Below are positions 23,645-32,177 of a stretch of DNA of 39,349 nucleotides, one piece after another. The stretch spans positions 1 through 39,349 of the forward strand of contig JAUIIM010000010.1 of the NCBI GenBank assembly GCA_030431785.1. The letters run 5' to 3'. How positions within the stretch are numbered: position 1 is the stretch's first letter; every line of letters begins with the position of its first letter. The translations under genes and the position numbers were made by a program. The notes under the pieces are model-generated. The model was not told the DNA's origin. It saw only the letters and a list, made by a program, of their open reading frames with translations, and searched no databases. The DNA comes from Acidimicrobiia bacterium. Its GTDB lineage: Bacteria; Actinomycetota; Acidimicrobiia; Spongiisociales; UBA5794.

Positions 23645-24210
23645 ACCAAGAGGCTAGGCATCAAACCAGTTCTCCTCAATGCCAGCGCATGGGATGGAGT
23701 GTCGAGCTCCAACGCCAGTTGTCGATCGACCAGCACCGAAGCCGACGGGCGGGCCGCGAGGTGTGCCGTGAAGGAGTCGGGTCCGAAGGCGAAGGGGAAT
23801 TCGCCGGTCGAAGCAATCACGTTGGTGCCACCGTCGAGGCTCGGCGACAGTGATGTCCCCGCGACGTCAGCCGCGCGGGCGACACGGAGCAATGCATCCG
23901 GATCGACGAGCGGGAGGTCGGCGTGTACCACCATCCACGGGTCGTCGATTGCAGTCACCGCGTAGTGCACTGCTGTCGACAGGTCGTGTCCGTGGTCCTC
24001 GATGGTCCGCCACGCGTGGGAAGTTGCCCACGCACGGACCTCGTCGTCGGCGCTCAGCACGGCCACGGAAGTTCCTGCTCTGGCGCACGCTTCGCCGACT
24101 CGGGTCGCAAGGCTGATGGCTGTCGCCCGGCGCTCGTCGTCGCTGAACAATGGTGACAGGCGCGTCATGCCGGAGAAGTCCCGGATCGGGACGATCGCGA
24201 TTCGGGTCAT
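23641..24210 (-). CDS. CofC/FbiD-type guanylyltransferase (F420 biosynthesis)
   Basis: The 189-residue protein has a nucleotidyltransferase fold with IAIVPIRDFSGMTRLSPLFSDDER at the start, VAVLSADDEV, and the metal-site WMVVHADLPLVDPDALL, then SPSLDGGTNVIASTGEFPFAFG. That order fits CofC/FbiD, which joins GTP to phosphoenolpyruvate or phospholactate in coenzyme F420 synthesis. The ATG at 24210 overlaps the permease stop by 4 bp and begins the fold directly; a longer start at 24333 would lie inside the permease gene. Its placement behind an amino acid permease and before a PIG-L gene is unusual; other F420 genes are not in the window. FbiD and CofC cannot be separated by eye. Confidence 0.82.
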   Translation of the reverse strand: MTRIAIVPIRDFSGMTRLSPLFSDDERRATAISLATRVGEACARAGTSVAVLSADDEVRAWATSHAWRTIEDHGHDLSTAVHYAVTAIDDPWMVVHADLPLVDPDALLRVARAADVAGTSLSPSLDGGTNVIASTGEFPFAFGPDSFTAHLAARPSASVLVDRQLALELDTPSHALALRRTGLMPSLLV

Positions 24211-25037
24211 CGCGGGGTTTCGATGCGCCGCTCGTACCACTGCAGCAACAGGCTCAGCGAGACCGTGAGCGTGAGGTACATCGCAGCGAGGATCAGATAC
24301 CCGGCCATGAATTGGAACGACTGGCCGGTCCACAGTTTCGTCATCTGTGTCAGCTCACGGACCGCGAGCAGCGACACGAGGGAAGAGTCCTTCAGGAGTG
24401 CGATCAGGTCGTTACCGAGTGCCGGCATGATGTTCTTGATGGCCTGTGGCCAAACGATCGCTCGGAACACCTGGAATCGGGTCAGTCCCATCGACATGCC
24501 AGCCTCTCGCTGACCGGTCCCGACCGACTGGATTCCTGCCCGCAGGACCTCGGCGATGAAGGCTCCGTACACCAGTGCAACGGCCACGGTCGCCTTCGCT
24601 GTCGGCGATGCGATGCCGGCACGCCCCGACACCCCGATGGCGTCCATGAGTGCAGGCCAAGCGACGAGGCCGACAAAGATGATCGTGACCAAGACAGGGA
24701 TGCCCCGGATCAGCTCGATGTAGAAGATCGCGAGGTTCTTGAACACCACGTTCGACGACATTCGTCCCAGCGCCACGATCAGACCCAATACCAACGAGAG
24801 GACGAATCCGAACACCGTGACCGCGACGGTCAGCGTGATGCCGTCCTTGATGAAGAGGAATCCCTCACGCCAATCGGGATCGGTGAAGATCTTGAAGACG
24901 GGGAACGCGATGACACCGAGGATTCCGATGAACCACCACGGGAACCCAGACCACTCGTACCCGACCTTTGCGCCAGGTGGTGTGGGGTCTGCTACTGGTG
25001 GTTCGACGGTGGTCATCTCATCCTCACGTGGAGTCAT
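24207..25037 (-). CDS. Polar amino acid ABC transporter permease
   Basis: The 276-residue inner-membrane protein has five or more hydrophobic helices and the HisMQ-type features: ITLTVAVTVFGFVLSLVLGLIVAL, YIELIRGIPVLVTIIFVGL, and the ATPase-contacting EAA loop EAGMSMGLTRFQVFRAIVWPQAIKNIMPALGNDLIALLKDSSL. It would form the pore for the substrate-binding protein encoded 102 bp upstream. No ATP-binding subunit gene is adjacent on either side. The start could be at 25037 or at the ATG seven codons in. Its stop overlaps cofC. Confidence 0.92.
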   Translation of the reverse strand: MTPREDEMTTVEPPVADPTPPGAKVGYEWSGFPWWFIGILGVIAFPVFKIFTDPDWREGFLFIKDGITLTVAVTVFGFVLSLVLGLIVALGRMSSNVVFKNLAIFYIELIRGIPVLVTIIFVGLVAWPALMDAIGVSGRAGIASPTAKATVAVALVYGAFIAEVLRAGIQSVGTGQREAGMSMGLTRFQVFRAIVWPQAIKNIMPALGNDLIALLKDSSLVSLLAVRELTQMTKLWTGQSFQFMAGYLILAAMYLTLTVSLSLLLQWYERRIETPR

Positions 25038-25086
25038 GCAATGTAACCGGTTCGTTCACGGCATCTCGACTCGGCCGGGAACGAGA

Positions 25087-25118
25087 GAAGGGGCCGAACG
25101 TTGCGGTTCGACCCCTTC
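25087..25118 (-). terminator. Intercistronic hairpin between binding protein and permease
   Basis: On the minus strand GAAGGGG-T-CGAAC pairs with GTTCG-G-CCCCTTC (13 bp with one G-U) around a 6-nt loop. It lies between the substrate-binding gene and the permease gene. Such hairpins commonly protect or partly terminate the message, so the binding protein is made in excess of the permease. Confidence 0.65.
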
Positions 25119-25139
25119 CCATCAGCTATGGGTGCTCGA

Positions 25140-25910
25140 TCACCCGGTGAAGTCGATGAACCACTTCTTGATGATTGCTTCGAGCGTTCCGTCTTCCTCC
25201 ATCTCGTCGAGCACGGCATTCACCGGATCGATGAGGTCGGAATCCTTCGGGTAGATGAATCCGAGCGGGTCCGACTGCAGGTCGTCGTCGAGCAGCTTGG
25301 TCTCGTCAGCGTTGACACCAACGTATCCCTGACCGGCGACGTCGTCGATGATGACAGCGTCGACATCACCCTGGATGAGTGCTTCGACGGCGACACCGAA
25401 CTGGTCGTATGCGTCGATTCGCCCCTCACCGACGAGCTCGACACCGAGCTCGTAGTTGGTGGTTCCGACCTGGGTACCGAGGCGGAAGTCGCCTGCCTCG
25501 AACTCTTCAGCGGAGCTGAAGCGTTCTTCATCGGCGCGCACCATGTAGCGCTGGATCGTCGTCATGTACGGCTGTGAGAACGCAACGACTTCCTTGCGTT
25601 CGTCGGTGATGGAGATTCCGTCGGCGGCCGTGTCGTACACGCCCTGACCGGTCTCCTGGATCACTGCAGGCCAACCGGCCTCCACGAATTCTGCGGTGCA
25701 GTTCAGCCGCTCGCAGATCTCGTTCCAGATGTCATAGTCGAACCCGACAGCGTCGCCGTTGTCGTCGATGAAGTTGAACGGCGTATATGCGTTCTCGACG
25801 CCGACAGTCACCGTGCGACCATCGAGGTCACCTGCTTCGTCACCACCGCAGGCCGTTGCGATGAGCGCAAGGGCAACGGCGACGACGAACAGACGTAGTG
25901 CCTTCTTCAT
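25140..25910 (-). CDS. Polar amino acid ABC transporter substrate-binding lipoprotein
   Basis: The 256-residue precursor has a lipoprotein signal, MKKALRLFVVAVALALIATAC, with the lipid-bearing Cys at residue 21, so it is anchored outside the membrane. The family 3 solute-binding fold follows: TVTVGVENAYTPFNFIDDNGDAVGFDYDIWNEI, YDTAADGISITDERKEVVAFSQPYM, LGTQVGTTNYELG and VDAVIIDD. The substrate is probably a polar amino acid. The ATG at 25910 is fixed by GGAGGAG 7 nt upstream. It leads the minus-strand run through permease, cofC and PIG-L and is divergent from pyk. Confidence 0.93.
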   Translation of the reverse strand: MKKALRLFVVAVALALIATACGGDEAGDLDGRTVTVGVENAYTPFNFIDDNGDAVGFDYDIWNEICERLNCTAEFVEAGWPAVIQETGQGVYDTAADGISITDERKEVVAFSQPYMTTIQRYMVRADEERFSSAEEFEAGDFRLGTQVGTTNYELGVELVGEGRIDAYDQFGVAVEALIQGDVDAVIIDDVAGQGYVGVNADETKLLDDDLQSDPLGFIYPKDSDLIDPVNAVLDEMEEDGTLEAIIKKWFIDFTG

Positions 25911-25935
25911 TGGATGCTCCTCCATATGTTCAATA

Positions 25936-25951
25936 TGCGTCCGAAGACGCA
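25936..25951 (-). promoter_or_regulatory. UUCG-tetraloop hairpin in the binding-protein leader
   Basis: On the minus strand TGCGTC-TTCG-GACGCA is a perfect 6-bp stem closed by C(UUCG)G, an extra-stable RNA tetraloop, ending 13 nt before the GGAGGAG ribosome site. It would stabilise or regulate the 5' leader. No known riboswitch was recognised. Confidence 0.45.
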
Positions 25952-26020
25952 GACATACGGTACTCCGTTCTCGACGTCGTGACATCAAAACGGGTCTTAC
26001 AGGTCTCTCCCGTTGGCTTC

Positions 26021-26026
26021 TAAGGT
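26021..26026 (+). promoter_or_regulatory. pyk -10 box (TAAGGT), probably leaderless
   Basis: TAAGGT ends 8 nt before the pyk ATG at 26035. No Shine-Dalgarno lies between, so transcription probably starts at or beside the start codon. A -35 is not obvious. Confidence 0.4.
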
Positions 26027-26034
26027 GGTGCCCA

Positions 26035-27474
26035 ATGACGAGAAAGACAAAGATCATCGCCACGTTGGGTCCTGCCACCGACGACGAAGACGCGATCGCA
26101 AAACTCATCGACCGGGGCATGGACGTTGCCCGTATCAACTTCTCCCATGGGACCCACGAGGACCATGCACGGCGTGTCGAGATCGTCCGTCGTCTCGCCT
26201 CCGATGTCGGTCGACCGGTTGCGGTGATGCAGGACATCCAAGGACCCAAGATCAGGGTCGGTACGTTCCCCAACGGCCACATCACGTTGGAAGAAGGGGC
26301 GGAGGTGACCCTCGTCCCGGGCGAGGGACTCGGCGACGAGGACGAGATCCACGTCGCCTACCTCGACGGTGTCGAGATGTCGACGGGCGGTTCGATCCTG
26401 CTCTCGGATGGTCTCATCGCCCTCGAAGCACTCGAGGTGGCGCAGAGCGGCGTCCGGGCACGTGTCGTGCTCGGTGGCGAACTCCGCGACCACAAGGGTG
26501 TCTCGTTCCCCGGGGCACGTACGTCCATTCCCGTCGTGACGGAGAAGGATCGGCAAGATCTCGAGTTCGGCGTGACGCTCGGTGTCGACGCGGTTGCGGC
26601 ATCGTTCGTCACCAAGGGCGAGGACCTGCGGACCGTTCGCGAAGTGGCCGGTGATGTCATCCTCATCGCAAAGATCGAAACCGCCGTGGGCTATATGAAC
26701 CTGGACGACATCCTCCTCGAGTGCACAGGGGCGATGGTCGCCCGCGGTGATCTGGGCGTCGAGCTGTCCCTCCAGTCTGTCCCGAGGGCACAAACGGAGA
26801 TCCTTCGCCGGACGAACGCTGCCGGCAAGATCTCGATCACGGCGACCGAGATGCTCGAGTCGATGATCCACTCGCCGCGTCCGACGCGAGCAGAGGTGAC
26901 GGACGTCTATCGATCGGTCCTGGACGGAACCGACGCCGTGATGCTCTCGGCAGAGACAGCGATCGGGGAGCACCCGACCCGTGCCGTCCGCATGATGGCG
27001 GACATCGTGAAGGAGGCGGAGCAGTCGCCTGCTTACGGCCGCTATGAAGGTCTTGGTTCCATCGCAGAAGGCGTCGCAGCGTTTGCCTCGGCGACCGCGG
27101 AAGCCGCTGTGGACACTGCCGATCGATTGGACCTCAAGGCGATCGTCGCGTTCACGGAGTCCGGAACCACGGCCAGGCTCGTCTCCAAGTATCGACCGGA
27201 TGCCGACGTCTATGCGTTCACTCCGATCCCCGAGACGTTCCGGCGCATGGCGATGTTCGGATCGATCATCCCGATGATGCTCGACCGTGTGAACTCCACC
27301 GACGAGATGATCGCAGTGGCCGAGGCCGAGCTCGTACGGCTCGGGATCGCATCGGACGGCGACGGTGTCGTGATGATCGCCGGTGTTCCGCCAAACCAGC
27401 GGTCGTCGACCAACGTCATGAAGCTCCACGTCATCGGCTCGGGGGATGTCCTCCACCCCGATGCTCGCCGGTGA
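26035..27474 (+). CDS. pyk: Pyruvate kinase
   Basis: Pyruvate kinase transfers phosphate from phosphoenolpyruvate to ADP in the last step of glycolysis. The 479-residue protein is full length: TKIIATLGPATDDEDAIAKLIDRGMDVARINFSHG at the start, MQDIQGPKIRVG, a B-domain around residues 70-165, the catalytic ILIAKIETAVGYMNLDDIL with its lysine, MVARGDLGVEL, ITATEMLESMIHSPRPTRAEVTDV and a C-terminal regulatory domain. The ATG at 26035 gives the family N-terminus; the frame remains open upstream but only over the divergent promoter region. It is monocistronic, 60 bp ahead of the next start. Confidence 0.96.
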   Translation: MTRKTKIIATLGPATDDEDAIAKLIDRGMDVARINFSHGTHEDHARRVEIVRRLASDVGRPVAVMQDIQGPKIRVGTFPNGHITLEEGAEVTLVPGEGLGDEDEIHVAYLDGVEMSTGGSILLSDGLIALEALEVAQSGVRARVVLGGELRDHKGVSFPGARTSIPVVTEKDRQDLEFGVTLGVDAVAASFVTKGEDLRTVREVAGDVILIAKIETAVGYMNLDDILLECTGAMVARGDLGVELSLQSVPRAQTEILRRTNAAGKISITATEMLESMIHSPRPTRAEVTDVYRSVLDGTDAVMLSAETAIGEHPTRAVRMMADIVKEAEQSPAYGRYEGLGSIAEGVAAFASATAEAAVDTADRLDLKAIVAFTESGTTARLVSKYRPDADVYAFTPIPETFRRMAMFGSIIPMMLDRVNSTDEMIAVAEAELVRLGIASDGDGVVMIAGVPPNQRSSTNVMKLHVIGSGDVLHPDARR

Positions 27475-27537
27475 CGGTTGGCGCGTGCTGGGTGCGTGAC
27501 CGCACTACGATTGCTGCAACCCCGAGCAGGAGTTGAA

Positions 27538-27834
27538 GTGGGTCAGCGGATCGAGATCGATGACACGACCGTGGTCGGTGATGTTGCCATGTTCGATACG
27601 AACAGGAGCCTGACCGGTACCGACGGTGAAGGCTACGAATCTGTCGAATCCACGCAGGGCATCGACACGTTCCCCGCAAAGCTCGCTGCCGAACTCCTCG
27701 AAGCCGATGACCACATCAACCGTGTGTACGTCGATCAGAACGTCGTGATCGTGCGTAGTACCGGCTCGTGGACCGATGATGCGGTTGCGAAGACGCAAGG
27801 GATCATCGAGGACTTCTTCCTCTACTACGGCTAG
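27538..27834 (+). CDS. Small NifU N-terminal-like (Nfu_N-like) protein
   Basis: The 98-residue product starts at GTG 27538, preceded by AGGAG 5 nt upstream; a TACGAT -10 box at 27506-27511 gives a short leader. It contains MFDTNRSLTGTDGEGY, SVESTQGIDTFPAKLAAELLEADDHINRVYVDQNVVIVRSTGSW and a closing helix GIIEDFFLYYG. The centre and end resemble the Nfu_N scaffold domain (small subdomain next to NifU in Fe-S carriers), but the cysteine-bearing NifU domain is absent and there is no cysteine here, so no Fe-S role can be claimed. It converges on the VanW gene 38 bp away. Confidence 0.6.
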   Translation: MGQRIEIDDTTVVGDVAMFDTNRSLTGTDGEGYESVESTQGIDTFPAKLAAELLEADDHINRVYVDQNVVIVRSTGSWTDDAVAKTQGIIEDFFLYYG

Positions 27835-27872
27835 GGCTTCGGGCAGCACTACCGCGGCTCAGCGACTCCCCG

Positions 27873-29867
27873 CTATTCGCTGGGCTCCTCGTAGACACCT
27901 ACCGTCAGCTTCACCGTGGTGCCCGCTGGGATCCATTCACCCGGAGCCGGATCCTGTGTGACGATCACGTCATGCTTCTCGGGATCGTCGACGAAGCCGT
28001 CCGTGCGGGACGCCAGGAGACCGAGCGCTTCGAGCTCCGCAAGGGCTTCGCTCCATGTCTTGCCGACAAGACTCGGCAGCTGGACCGGGCAGTCGATCGG
28101 TTCACCGGTCACTTCACAGGGATGTACGATGTACCGCTTCGACAACGGCTGATAGCGCCATGCCAGTTTGAGGTCGGTCTCCTGGCTCCCGTCGGGGTAC
28201 GTGACGATGCGATCGACCTTGACGAGGAACCCGTTGATCCCGTTTCGGTCGAGAACCTTCTCGCCTGGTTTGAGCACGTCCTCTTCGTCGGCGACGAGTT
28301 CTTCCTCGTACTCGACGACGTCCGTCGGTTCGTAGGTCAGATCGGTGCATTCCAGACCACCGTTGTCGCCGTACATCTTCACCGTGATCGAGCGGTCGGT
28401 GTACGCCGTCTTGATCAGGACAGGGGAGTCGGTGTTGTTGCGGAACCGGACATCAGGCCCCGGCACACCAAGTGTTGCCTCGCGCCCCATCGGGTACCGG
28501 GTGAAGTAGAGCGAGTGTGGCCGGTGCTCGACGTCCTCGAGACAGGAGTAGAACACGGCGTTGAACAGGGTCGTACCGAACTGGCTGACACCTCCGCCGA
28601 TGTTCGCCGGATGGTCGCAGCAATACGGTTGGCCGTTGATGATGGCAGGGGCAGCCACGTAGCCCTTCGCCTCGGTCCGCTCACCGACATGGTCGTTGAT
28701 CGACCAGTCATCGCCGGGGGCGACGACGGTGCCGTCGACCGCATCGGCCATGGTCTGAATGTTGATGACCCTGGGTTCGCCTGCGGGGTGGTCCGTGGTG
28801 AATCCGCCGAGCGGCTTGAGGGCGGTGAGCGCCTGCGCTTCCTCGGTGGTCAACTCCGGCTCGGCACCGACCAGCAACGGAAAGTTCCCGGTACCACCGT
28901 TCAGGCCGATGGCTCGCATTTCCTCGATGAGTCCTTCGACATCGACGACAGTGCCAGAACGACCCGGGATCACCGTCATCTCATCGGTCTCCAGGTTGAC
29001 GTCGACCTGTGCGTTGATGGGTTCGATCTCGAACTCGGATCGGACGGGTTCGAGGATCGCAAGGACGACCTCCGGGTCGAAGGTTGCCTGTATCTCGGAC
29101 TTGTCCTCGGAGACGACCGCGGTCGCAGCGGTCGCCAGTTGGTCGGTGGTGAACGTCACCCGGAACCCGACCTCGTTCGATCGCAGGGTGATGTTGTCGT
29201 CGATCAACAATGCCATGTCGGCTGCGGCAGCATCGATCGCTGCCTTCGTCAACGTCGGGTTCTGATCGATCACCGGTACGACGACGCCGGTCTTGTCCAA
29301 CCGGCTCATCTCGTTGATGATCTGTGTCCTGGCAAAGTCGCGGTCGATGGCCTGACCTGCCCGGGGATACTCGGTGACGATCTGCCCATCGATGACTGCT
29401 ACGGATCCGGGGAACGCCGGGTTCGCCACGGCGCTTGCTTCCCAGGCGTCGAGAACGGCCTCAACCGCTTCTTCATCGAAGGAGATCTCGAGCGGGACTT
29501 CCTCGGTCCGAGAGAACGACGTGAGCCACGCAACGAAGCGTCGGAGCACCCCGCCGTCCTTGTGGACGTCGGCAGCGGTCTGGACGGCGGCGTCGACGTC
29601 GGCGGTCAGACCGATCTCTTCGGGGGACAACGAGAACGTCGAACCGTTGACGGTGAATACGCCGTTTGAGTCGAGGAGCTGGGTCTCGTAGTCGGTGACC
29701 GCCACTGCCGCATCGACCGGCGCCATGCCTCCAACCGGGACAGTGGCGACGGTCACGTTGCGTGCAATTGCCTCATCCGACGCTGCTGGGTCTGCAAAGA
29801 AGATGCCGACAGGGAGGAGCAGGATCAGGACGGGAACCGCTACGAAAAGGAGTCTTCTTGGCTTCAT
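27873..29867 (-). CDS. VanW-family envelope protein with PASTA domain (paralogue 2)
   Basis: The 664-residue protein has an N-terminal membrane anchor (RRLLFVAVPVLILLLPVGIFFA) and two repeats of the YoaR/peptidoglycan-binding type 4 domain (to about residue 370). A VanW domain runs from about 375 to 510, containing SINDHVGERTEAKGYVAAPAIINGQ, GGGVSQFGTTLFNAVFYSCLEDVEHRPHS and RFRNNTDSPVLI. The C-terminal PASTA domain is LPSLVGKTWSEALAELEALGLL ... VTQDPAPGEWIPAGTTVKLTVG. VanW is associated with vancomycin-type clusters but its activity is unknown; PASTA binds muropeptides. It is thus probably an outer-face cell-wall protein. The preceding gene is its paralogue. Confidence 0.9.
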   Translation of the reverse strand: MKPRRLLFVAVPVLILLLPVGIFFADPAASDEAIARNVTVATVPVGGMAPVDAAVAVTDYETQLLDSNGVFTVNGSTFSLSPEEIGLTADVDAAVQTAADVHKDGGVLRRFVAWLTSFSRTEEVPLEISFDEEAVEAVLDAWEASAVANPAFPGSVAVIDGQIVTEYPRAGQAIDRDFARTQIINEMSRLDKTGVVVPVIDQNPTLTKAAIDAAAADMALLIDDNITLRSNEVGFRVTFTTDQLATAATAVVSEDKSEIQATFDPEVVLAILEPVRSEFEIEPINAQVDVNLETDEMTVIPGRSGTVVDVEGLIEEMRAIGLNGGTGNFPLLVGAEPELTTEEAQALTALKPLGGFTTDHPAGEPRVINIQTMADAVDGTVVAPGDDWSINDHVGERTEAKGYVAAPAIINGQPYCCDHPANIGGGVSQFGTTLFNAVFYSCLEDVEHRPHSLYFTRYPMGREATLGVPGPDVRFRNNTDSPVLIKTAYTDRSITVKMYGDNGGLECTDLTYEPTDVVEYEEELVADEEDVLKPGEKVLDRNGINGFLVKVDRIVTYPDGSQETDLKLAWRYQPLSKRYIVHPCEVTGEPIDCPVQLPSLVGKTWSEALAELEALGLLASRTDGFVDDPEKHDVIVTQDPAPGEWIPAGTTVKLTVGVYEEPSE

Positions 29868-29960
29868 CGGAGGTGGTGCATCCGTCGTTCGTGCGTCGCA
29901 TCGAGTGTAGGAATGGGGTCCGTCAACTCCGTGGATTGCGCAGCGAAATTCGGCAGAGGA

Positions 29961-32060
29961 TCAGTCGTCTTCGTCAGGCGGCGGGTCATCACTCGAGTCC
30001 ACCGAGATCGAAATCGTGGTGCCGTCCTCGGGGTAGGTGCCGGAGTGGCTCTGGCTCACGACCCGATCACTCGGGCCCGGAACATCGACATAGTTGACGG
30101 CGACGTCCGTGTATCCGGCAGCAGCAAGCGCAGCGAGCGCATCCGCTTCTGACATGCCCGTGACACTCGGTACCGGGTTCGGGCAGTCGCCATCGCCGCC
30201 GACACGGGGATCGCACGGGTGGACGAGGATGATGTTCTTCTCACCGCTGTAGCGCCAGAAGAACTCTTCAGGCTCGCGTACTTCGTTCCCGTTTGCGTCG
30301 TAGAACCGACGCGTCACGACGACGGACCATCCGCGTGAACCCTTGGTTTCTTCGTATTCCTCGCCCGGTGCGACGAATCGCTCCGGGTCGGTGCGGTACT
30401 CGGTGCGGGGGCTCGTGACGCCGGTCCGTTCGGACCGTTCAGAGTCGCAGATGATGCCACCGTTGTTGCCGAAGAAGGTGACGGTGATCGACCGCGGCGT
30501 GTGGCTCGTGCGGATGATGACCGGTGCCTCTGTATCGTTCTCGAACGCAACGTCGGGGTGTGGGTATCCAAGGGTTGCTTCACGGCCCTCGGGGTACTTG
30601 CTGAAGTAGATGCTGTGCGGCTGGTGCTCGACGTCCTTGTAGCAGCCGAAGAAGATCGCGTTGAAGATGGTCGTCCCGAACTGGCTGACGCCACCACCGA
30701 CGTTCACCGGGTCTTCTTCGCAGCTCAACACACCGCCGACGATTGCACAGTCGTACTTGTAGCCCTTGTCGAGGGTGCGGCGTCCGATGAACTCGTTGAC
30801 CGAGAACGTCTCACCGGGCCAAACGATGTGTTGGTCGATGGTGTCCGCCATCAGGTCGATGTTGTGTGCCCGGTTCGTCCCGGGCTTGTACGTGGTGAAC
30901 TCGGCCACTTCGTACAGCTCGCCGTACGCCTCGGCGTCCTCCGTCGTGAACTCCGGGTCCTCGGTGAAGTCGAGGACGAGTTCACCTGTGCCATCGCCCA
31001 GAACGGCGGTTTGGACGGCCTCGGCGACCTTTGCGGTGTCCAGACGGGTGCCCTTCTTGGAGGGGACCAGCGTGATGGTGTCGTCCTCTGGGAGCGCCGC
31101 GCGCTCTTCCTCGGTCAAGTCATCCTCGGGGCTGTCCGTGATCTCGTAGTTCTCGGGCCATTCCTCGAAGTCGTCGACGACGACGGTCTCCCAGTAGGCG
31201 TCCACTGGTTCGATCTCGAGACTTGCACGCTGTCCTTCAGCGAGCTGCTCGATGATCCCGGTGTCCATGACGTAGTCGATCTTTGCGATCTCGCCCCTGC
31301 GTCCCTTCGTCACCTCGACGGAGAGGGCCCTCGCCGTGTTGAAGCTGTTGACGACGAACTCGAACTCGTACTCCTCGTTGGTGAGTACGACGCCACGGTC
31401 GATGATCGTCTGCGCACGCTCGGTCGCCTCATCGATGTCGGCATCGGTGAGGGTCGGCTCGCTCGGAACGACGTCGAGTTCGATCGTGTCAGTCGAGCCT
31501 TCGACGATCGCAGTCGTGATCTGGTCGAAAGCATCATCCCGATCCACCGCAACACCCGGTTGCGGGTACTCCGGCGTAGCCGTCTGGTTGGTGATCGTGA
31601 CGGCACCCTCGAACGCCGGGTTCTCGATCGCCACGACTTCCCATTCAGTGATCTGCTGTGCCAGGAGGTCTTCGTCAATCGAGCCGTAGATGGGTACGTC
31701 GACCTCGGTACGGAAGGCCTTGACCCACTCGGACAGGCCGCCCTTGTTCATCGTGAGGGCTTCTTCGACGGCAGCGTCACGGTTGAACTCGACACCAACG
31801 GAGGCAGGGTCGAGCTCGAATGTCTGATCGTTGATGACGACCGAGATCGTGCGACTCGTGAGCTCGTCGGCGTGTGCGTCCACGACCTCGGCAGCTTCCT
31901 CCTCCGAATACCGGGAAACGTCGGTGCCTTCGATCGACACGTTCCTGGCGACCTTGTCGGATGCCATGGCACTGTCCACGAAGTAGATCGACAATGGCAA
32001 GAACAGCAGCAACAGGGGTACCGCGATGAACAAGCTCATTCGTTTCTGGGACGTGGTCAT
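29961..32060 (-). CDS. VanW-family envelope protein with PASTA domain (paralogue 1)
   Basis: The 699-residue protein has the same layout as the gene downstream: an N-terminal anchor (LFIAVPLLLLFLPLSIYFV), two peptidoglycan-binding-like repeats, and the VanW core GGGVSQFGTTIFNAIFFGCYKDVEHQPHSIYFSKYPEGREATLGYPHPDVAFENDTEAPVII. A PASTA-like tail (VPSVTGMSEADALAALAAAGY) and an acidic C-terminus follow. It differs by an acidic insertion (about 280-310, DDFEEWPENYEITDSPEDDLTEEE). The ATG at 32060 has GGAG 7 nt upstream, and TATACT at 32100-32095 is a good -10. The frame is open much further upstream, but that runs through the opposite-strand nuclease gene. Confidence 0.9.
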   Translation of the reverse strand: MTTSQKRMSLFIAVPLLLLFLPLSIYFVDSAMASDKVARNVSIEGTDVSRYSEEEAAEVVDAHADELTSRTISVVINDQTFELDPASVGVEFNRDAAVEEALTMNKGGLSEWVKAFRTEVDVPIYGSIDEDLLAQQITEWEVVAIENPAFEGAVTITNQTATPEYPQPGVAVDRDDAFDQITTAIVEGSTDTIELDVVPSEPTLTDADIDEATERAQTIIDRGVVLTNEEYEFEFVVNSFNTARALSVEVTKGRRGEIAKIDYVMDTGIIEQLAEGQRASLEIEPVDAYWETVVVDDFEEWPENYEITDSPEDDLTEEERAALPEDDTITLVPSKKGTRLDTAKVAEAVQTAVLGDGTGELVLDFTEDPEFTTEDAEAYGELYEVAEFTTYKPGTNRAHNIDLMADTIDQHIVWPGETFSVNEFIGRRTLDKGYKYDCAIVGGVLSCEEDPVNVGGGVSQFGTTIFNAIFFGCYKDVEHQPHSIYFSKYPEGREATLGYPHPDVAFENDTEAPVIIRTSHTPRSITVTFFGNNGGIICDSERSERTGVTSPRTEYRTDPERFVAPGEEYEETKGSRGWSVVVTRRFYDANGNEVREPEEFFWRYSGEKNIILVHPCDPRVGGDGDCPNPVPSVTGMSEADALAALAAAGYTDVAVNYVDVPGPSDRVVSQSHSGTYPEDGTTISISVDSSDDPPPDEDD

Positions 32061-32177
32061 CGGTTCTCCGAAGCAGTTGTGATGGCCGTGAACGAGTATA
32101 TGGAGACATCTCAGTAACGACGGTGATTCCCCATACGGTTCCGGCGTTCTACGATGGCTGCGAGGGAGCCAAGCACC

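Noticed and set aside
22112..23965. A 617-codon plus-strand frame opposite the saccharopine dehydrogenase-like, PIG-L and cofC genes
   Set aside because: It is a mirror frame of high-GC genes: no recognisable domain, and it crosses three gene boundaries that are well defined on the other strand.
24210..24333. A longer start for the CofC-like protein
   Set aside because: The extra 41 residues lie inside the permease coding region and precede the natural start of the nucleotidyltransferase fold.
27972..32117. Long plus-strand frames (565 and 538 codons) opposite the two VanW genes
   Set aside because: The translations are reversed-frame shadows rich in Val/Asp/Arg/Gly with no domain, while the minus strand encodes complete VanW/PASTA proteins.
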